Shown here piece after piece: positions 60,556 through 64,000 of a stretch of DNA of 64,000 bases. Position numbers and translations under genes: made by a program. The notes beneath the pieces were generated by a model. That model did no database searches, was not told the origin of the DNA, and saw nothing but the letters and a program-made list of their open reading frames with translations. The number at the start of each line of letters is the position of its first letter. The stretch's first letter is position 1. The stretch comes from Phascolomyces articulosus (taxonomy: Eukaryota; Mucoromycota; Mucoromycetes; Mucorales; Lichtheimiaceae): assembly GCA_025677815.1 (NCBI GenBank), contig JAIXMP010000009.1, positions 1,054,001 to 1,118,000 on the forward strand, read 5' to 3'.

Positions 60556-61960
60556 ATGGAAAAAAAGGGTCCTTTTTTAAACAAGAAGGAAAAAGAAGAA
60601 GTATGTGTATGAAGTGAAAAAGAAAGAGAAAAAAAAATAAAAGAAAAGAAGGTTTTCGTTTGGCCATGTTGTTGTATAATTGTAACTTGGACTAAGCTAA
60701 TAATCAACAACTACATAGAGGGAAGGCATCTATCCTTTCTTTTTCTTTGGACAGGTACATATTACAACGAATGAATGGATCATGAAAGAGAGAGAGAGAG
60801 AGATACACAACAGAAAAACAATCCGGGTGGGATCCACATTTTATGTGTAAAAAAAGTTCCGAAGAGTCTTTTCGTTTCTTTATACTTCCCCCACTCTATT
60901 ATAAATTTTCAAATAGAATCACGATGCTCTTCCTATCTGTTGTTCCATAATTAAGAATTTTATCCAATGCTTAAACTGTTTTTTTTAACTGTGACATCAG
61001 TTTGGGTAGTATAAAGTAGAGCAAGTACGGATAAAATATCATATTTTATTGGCAATGTTGCTGAATGGATATCGATCGATTGTCTCCCTCTATGTATTAT
61101 TATATGGATTCTATATCTTTTTCAGCTGTCGTTGATCCATATATTGAAATAACAAAAAAAAACTTGGAGGTAAGTAAAATGGATCCATTCTTATTATTAT
61201 TTTTTTCTCGTATCCATTGAAAGCTCGTGTTTGAAACTGATCCCAATCCATTTAATCCATTTTCTGATAATACATCGGTGGAAAGGATTTTCTTCTGAAT
61301 GTTTACTGTCATTGTTCACTATTATTACAATAGTAGAGAAACAAGAAACAGGGTGGTGATATCCGAACATGTTTATATATATCATTTACTTTGTTCTAAT
61401 TATCTCTTGTGGCAAAAATGGACTATGAGAAAAATGGAGGCTTTCGAAAACTTTTTATAAAATAGACATCACGTTTCTACACATCCAACCAGTAAACAGC
61501 TATTTCGTTTAGGTTCGCGTGTTACATCCTATGGAACGCTAAAATCTAAAAATTATATTCTATTTCAGACAGTGGTTCAAAAAAAAAGTTTCTTCATACT
61601 CTTTCATAGAAAATGTTCTGAATTCTTTGAAGCTGGTCAACAAAAAAAATGTGTAATTATTATTTTTTCAGGGCACAAACATAATGCTGGGACTAAAGAG
61701 ATGTCACGTGTACACTTGTAACGATTTCCCTTGGAGGGATCATTGTACTCATTTATTATTCCAATGATCCATTGTAACCAACGCGTGCGAGAGAGAAAGT
61801 GTATTCTCCCTCCCCCAAAACAGAAATGAAGGAAACGTGTACTTACTATAATAATAAAATAATAATTCACTATAACAACAAAAATCCCCCATATTTTTTT
61901 TTCTTCTTCCTGTTTCTTATTACTGTAAAAAGCGTGCATATTTATGTACACTATAAACAT
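60556..61960. other. intergenic region between divergent genes
   Basis: No supported gene; promoters of both flanking genes lie here. Short minus-strand open stretches at 61100-61385 and 61637-61960 have no coding character. Confidence 0.55.
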
Positions 61961-63168
61961 ATGGCGCTAGCAGCGTTTCCTTTAGTTATCAATAGGTATA
62001 CGCCTTCTGTTTTTGTTACAGACGAATATGAATCGTATGCTAATCTAGCTGAATATGTAAAGTGGTACTTTCTTTTTCATTCTTTTTTCATCCCATGCCA
62101 TGATACTTCATGCCAACATTCAATTTCATTGAATATATATATAAATGTACGTTTTTTATTTATTTATTGACAAAAAAAAACAGCTGCCTAAAGAAACGTT
62201 TGAACAACGTATGGAAACGATAAAAACGATTGTCAAGGAGAAATATCCAAATATTTATCCTGAAACATACATGTTTTCTATTGCTGTGATCTTGGTGGTG
62301 ATTACTGCTGCTTTTGCCATTTTGGGTCGAACTTTAGATATTTCGATTTGGTATCCATTACTCATATTAATTGCTCCTGCTATATTAGCCTATGGCACTA
62401 CAAGACGACGTAATCAACATTTACGTAAATTCTTGGTGGTAAGAATAAGAAACAAAAGGACTATAAGGAAGGATTACCTTACGCACCTATCTACCTTATC
62501 CTAACAGTCTATTTGAATTGATCCAATTTTCTCACCCTTTCTTTATATAGTTTCAAGATACATTAAATACATGTCTTAAAGACATGACTTCTCAAGATAT
62601 CACACGACATGTAAAATGGGATTATCGAAGATTACGACAAGGTGATACAGCACAAACATTACATTTAAAACGACCTTTATCAAGTTGGACTATTAGTCTT
62701 GTAGTTGAGGCCATTCAAGTAGATCCAGAAACGGATCTGACAAGAGTGATGGGGGAAGCTTTACCTTCTTATACGGTTGCATCGCAGGATATTGTGTTAG
62801 ATATAGGGACACCTGTAACGGATACTGTAGTTCAATTAAGAGAAATGGACTTAGCAGATGTGACACGTCATGACCCTACGACAAGAAGGACATCATCACC
62901 AACAGCAGCAACAGTAGCAGTAGCAGCGAATAATAATAATAACAGTAATCCAAATTCTTTTCTTCCTCCTCCACCTGATTATCAAGAAACCACTGAACCT
63001 CCGGCTTACCATCCAGAAGATCCGTTGCCATCTCCCACCACACCATCAAGTCCAATCACGTCGCTGGATCCAGGAACAACGAATACAACGATTACCAGAA
63101 ATAATATCAATAATAGTGGTTATCCAGAAAATAATAGTACTACCGTTCCTGCAACTCGTAATAGTTAA
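61961..63168 (+). CDS. two-TM membrane protein with PY motifs
   Basis: 322 residues in three exons: 61961-62056, 62184-62438, 62551-63168. Residues about 55-105 carry two membrane helices (MFSIAVILVVITAAFAILG and IWYPLLILIAPAILAYG) with a short loop between; the second is followed by TTRRRNQHLRK, a positive-inside end. A folded-looking cytosolic segment follows (DITRHVKWDYRRLR, WTISLVVEAIQVDPETD). The tail is disordered and has LPSY, PPPDY and PPAY, that is one LPxY and two PPxY motifs, the type bound by WW domains of Rsp5/NEDD4 ubiquitin ligases. A role as a ligase adaptor on an endomembrane is a reasonable inference, not shown. I do not recognise the family. Confidence 0.75.
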
Positions 63169-63644
63169 TAATAATAATAGTAATCTGTACAGTAATCCTG
63201 TTACAAAAAACAACAACAACTCTACAATGTATTTTTATTTTATTATCCTTCAACCCCCCTGGATATAACTTTTCCCAGTATTTTCGTGTACATGAAATGT
63301 GTAGTATACCATCATCAATTTTGTAACAATCATGTATTCTCTATTTTTATTATACAAATCTAATAATATTTATTAGTTAGTTTATTATGAACAAAAAAAA
63401 GTGAAATACTTGCATAAAGTTGAATGATAAAGGGGTTGTATACGATGTGTGGCTTGTGATTCAATGGCAATCGTGTGTATGTGTGGCATTTTTCCAAAAT
63501 TCCCGCATTTATATTTTTTTTAAAAAAATAGGGTCAAGGGTACTTTTCCTCCGCCCAACATATAACATAACACGACCTAATACAAAACTCACCTTCCCTC
63601 GTCAACTTTACTTGTATATACATTTTTAATAATATAAAATAACC
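63169..63644. other. intergenic region before the last gene
   Basis: AT-rich 3' region of the PY-motif gene and promoter of the next gene. No gene seen. Confidence 0.6.
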
Positions 63645-64000
63645 ATGGTATCACCCATTGTACGTCGCACATGTCAACAACTTTCACTACAACAACAATC
63701 ACACCGGTTTACAGCCATGGCTGTCCGTCATGCCAGTGGCCCTGGTAGTGGAGGACGACCTGACAACAATGCCTCAAGTGGCGATTCACGTCTTGAACTT
63801 ATTCGTCGAGTGCTTTTCGAATCCTCTGCACGTGAACCTACCATTGCATTAGAAGGCGAAGCATTAGAACAACATGACACCATTGAACGCGCATGGAAAT
63901 TACACTTAATGCGTCAACGTGAACAGCGACAACAAACTTTAGAACGTCAATTCCGATCAATCCATGCCGCCATGAGTGAATTGGAAAAGACAAGTGACCG
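63645..64000 (+). CDS. mitochondrial large-subunit ribosomal protein mL40-like (5' part)
   Basis: Open frame from ATG at 63645 to the window edge, 118 residues so far without an intron. The start is Arg/Gln/Ser-rich without acidic residues (MVSPIVRRTCQQLSLQQQSH), as in mitochondrial presequences. The body reads LELIRRVLFE, then EHDTIERAW-like QHDTIERAWKLHLMRQRE and LERQFRSIHAAMSELEK. The IERAW helix followed by a basic coiled coil with a R-S-x-x-A-A block is the pattern of the Mrpl28/mL40 family, a component of the mitoribosome large subunit. The C-terminus lies outside the window. Confidence 0.6.
   Translation, partial: MVSPIVRRTCQQLSLQQQSHRFTAMAVRHASGPGSGGRPDNNASSGDSRLELIRRVLFESSAREPTIALEGEALEQHDTIERAWKLHLMRQREQRQQTLERQFRSIHAAMSELEKTSD

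Overview
The window is AT-rich eukaryotic DNA: intron-dense genes (introns mostly 55-170 bases, GT-AG with short TAG/CAG acceptors), long AT-rich gaps and decayed mobile elements. The gene set is fungal: ATG13, the C-22 sterol desaturase ERG5, the chromatin protein SPT2, a sphingoid-base-phosphate phosphatase, CDP-diacylglycerol synthase and several expanded P450/UGT-type genes. With the Fanzor-like relic, this suggests an early-diverging fungus, probably Mucoromycota. That placement is inference. Exon boundaries were chosen by hand; in every complete spliced gene the exon lengths add up to a multiple of three.

Layout. 1-2.5 kb: gene-poor, with a decayed 30-base minisatellite. 2.5-6.0 kb: ATG13 (+). 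6.2-9.0 kb: a DEAH-box RNA helicase (-). 9.1-11.3 kb: a nine-exon P450 (-). 12.3-14.6 kb: ERG5 (-). 16.8-18.6 kb: inorganic pyrophosphatase (+). 18.6-23.6 kb: a gap holding one copy of a dispersed repeat and a 15-base minisatellite. 23.6-24.0 kb: a small secreted Cys-rich protein (+). 24.8-28.4 kb: a broken UGT followed by an intact paralogue (+). 29.1-31.2 kb: CDS1 (+). 31.6-33.9 kb: remains of a Fanzor/TnpB-type RNA-guided nuclease gene, then a reverse-transcriptase-like fragment. 34.4-36.0 kb: SPT2 (-). 36.0-41.0 kb: gap. 41.0-43.5 kb: a second nine-exon P450 (+). 44.2-44.9 kb: the inverted second copy of the dispersed repeat. 46.0-47.4 kb: a leucine-rich-repeat protein (+). 48.0-50.4 kb: LCB3-type phosphatase (-). 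50.4-54.2 kb: gap. 54.2-55.3 kb: a pathogen-related-protein family member (+). 56.2-58.8 kb: a single-pass membrane protein with a long disordered tail (-). 59.9-60.6 kb: a low-complexity protein (-). 62.0-63.2 kb: a two-TM protein with PPxY motifs (+). 63.6 kb to the end: the 5' part of an mL40-like mitochondrial ribosomal protein gene (+).

Functional themes. Several genes act at ER or endomembranes on lipids or lipophilic compounds: ERG5, two P450s, the UGT with a C-terminal anchor, CDS1 and LCB3. Neighbours do not form an operon or an obvious biosynthetic cluster. The most unusual content is the Fanzor relic, the widely spaced inverted repeat pair, a GC-AG intron and alternative-start layout in the pyrophosphatase, and unrecognised membrane or secreted proteins carrying interaction motifs.
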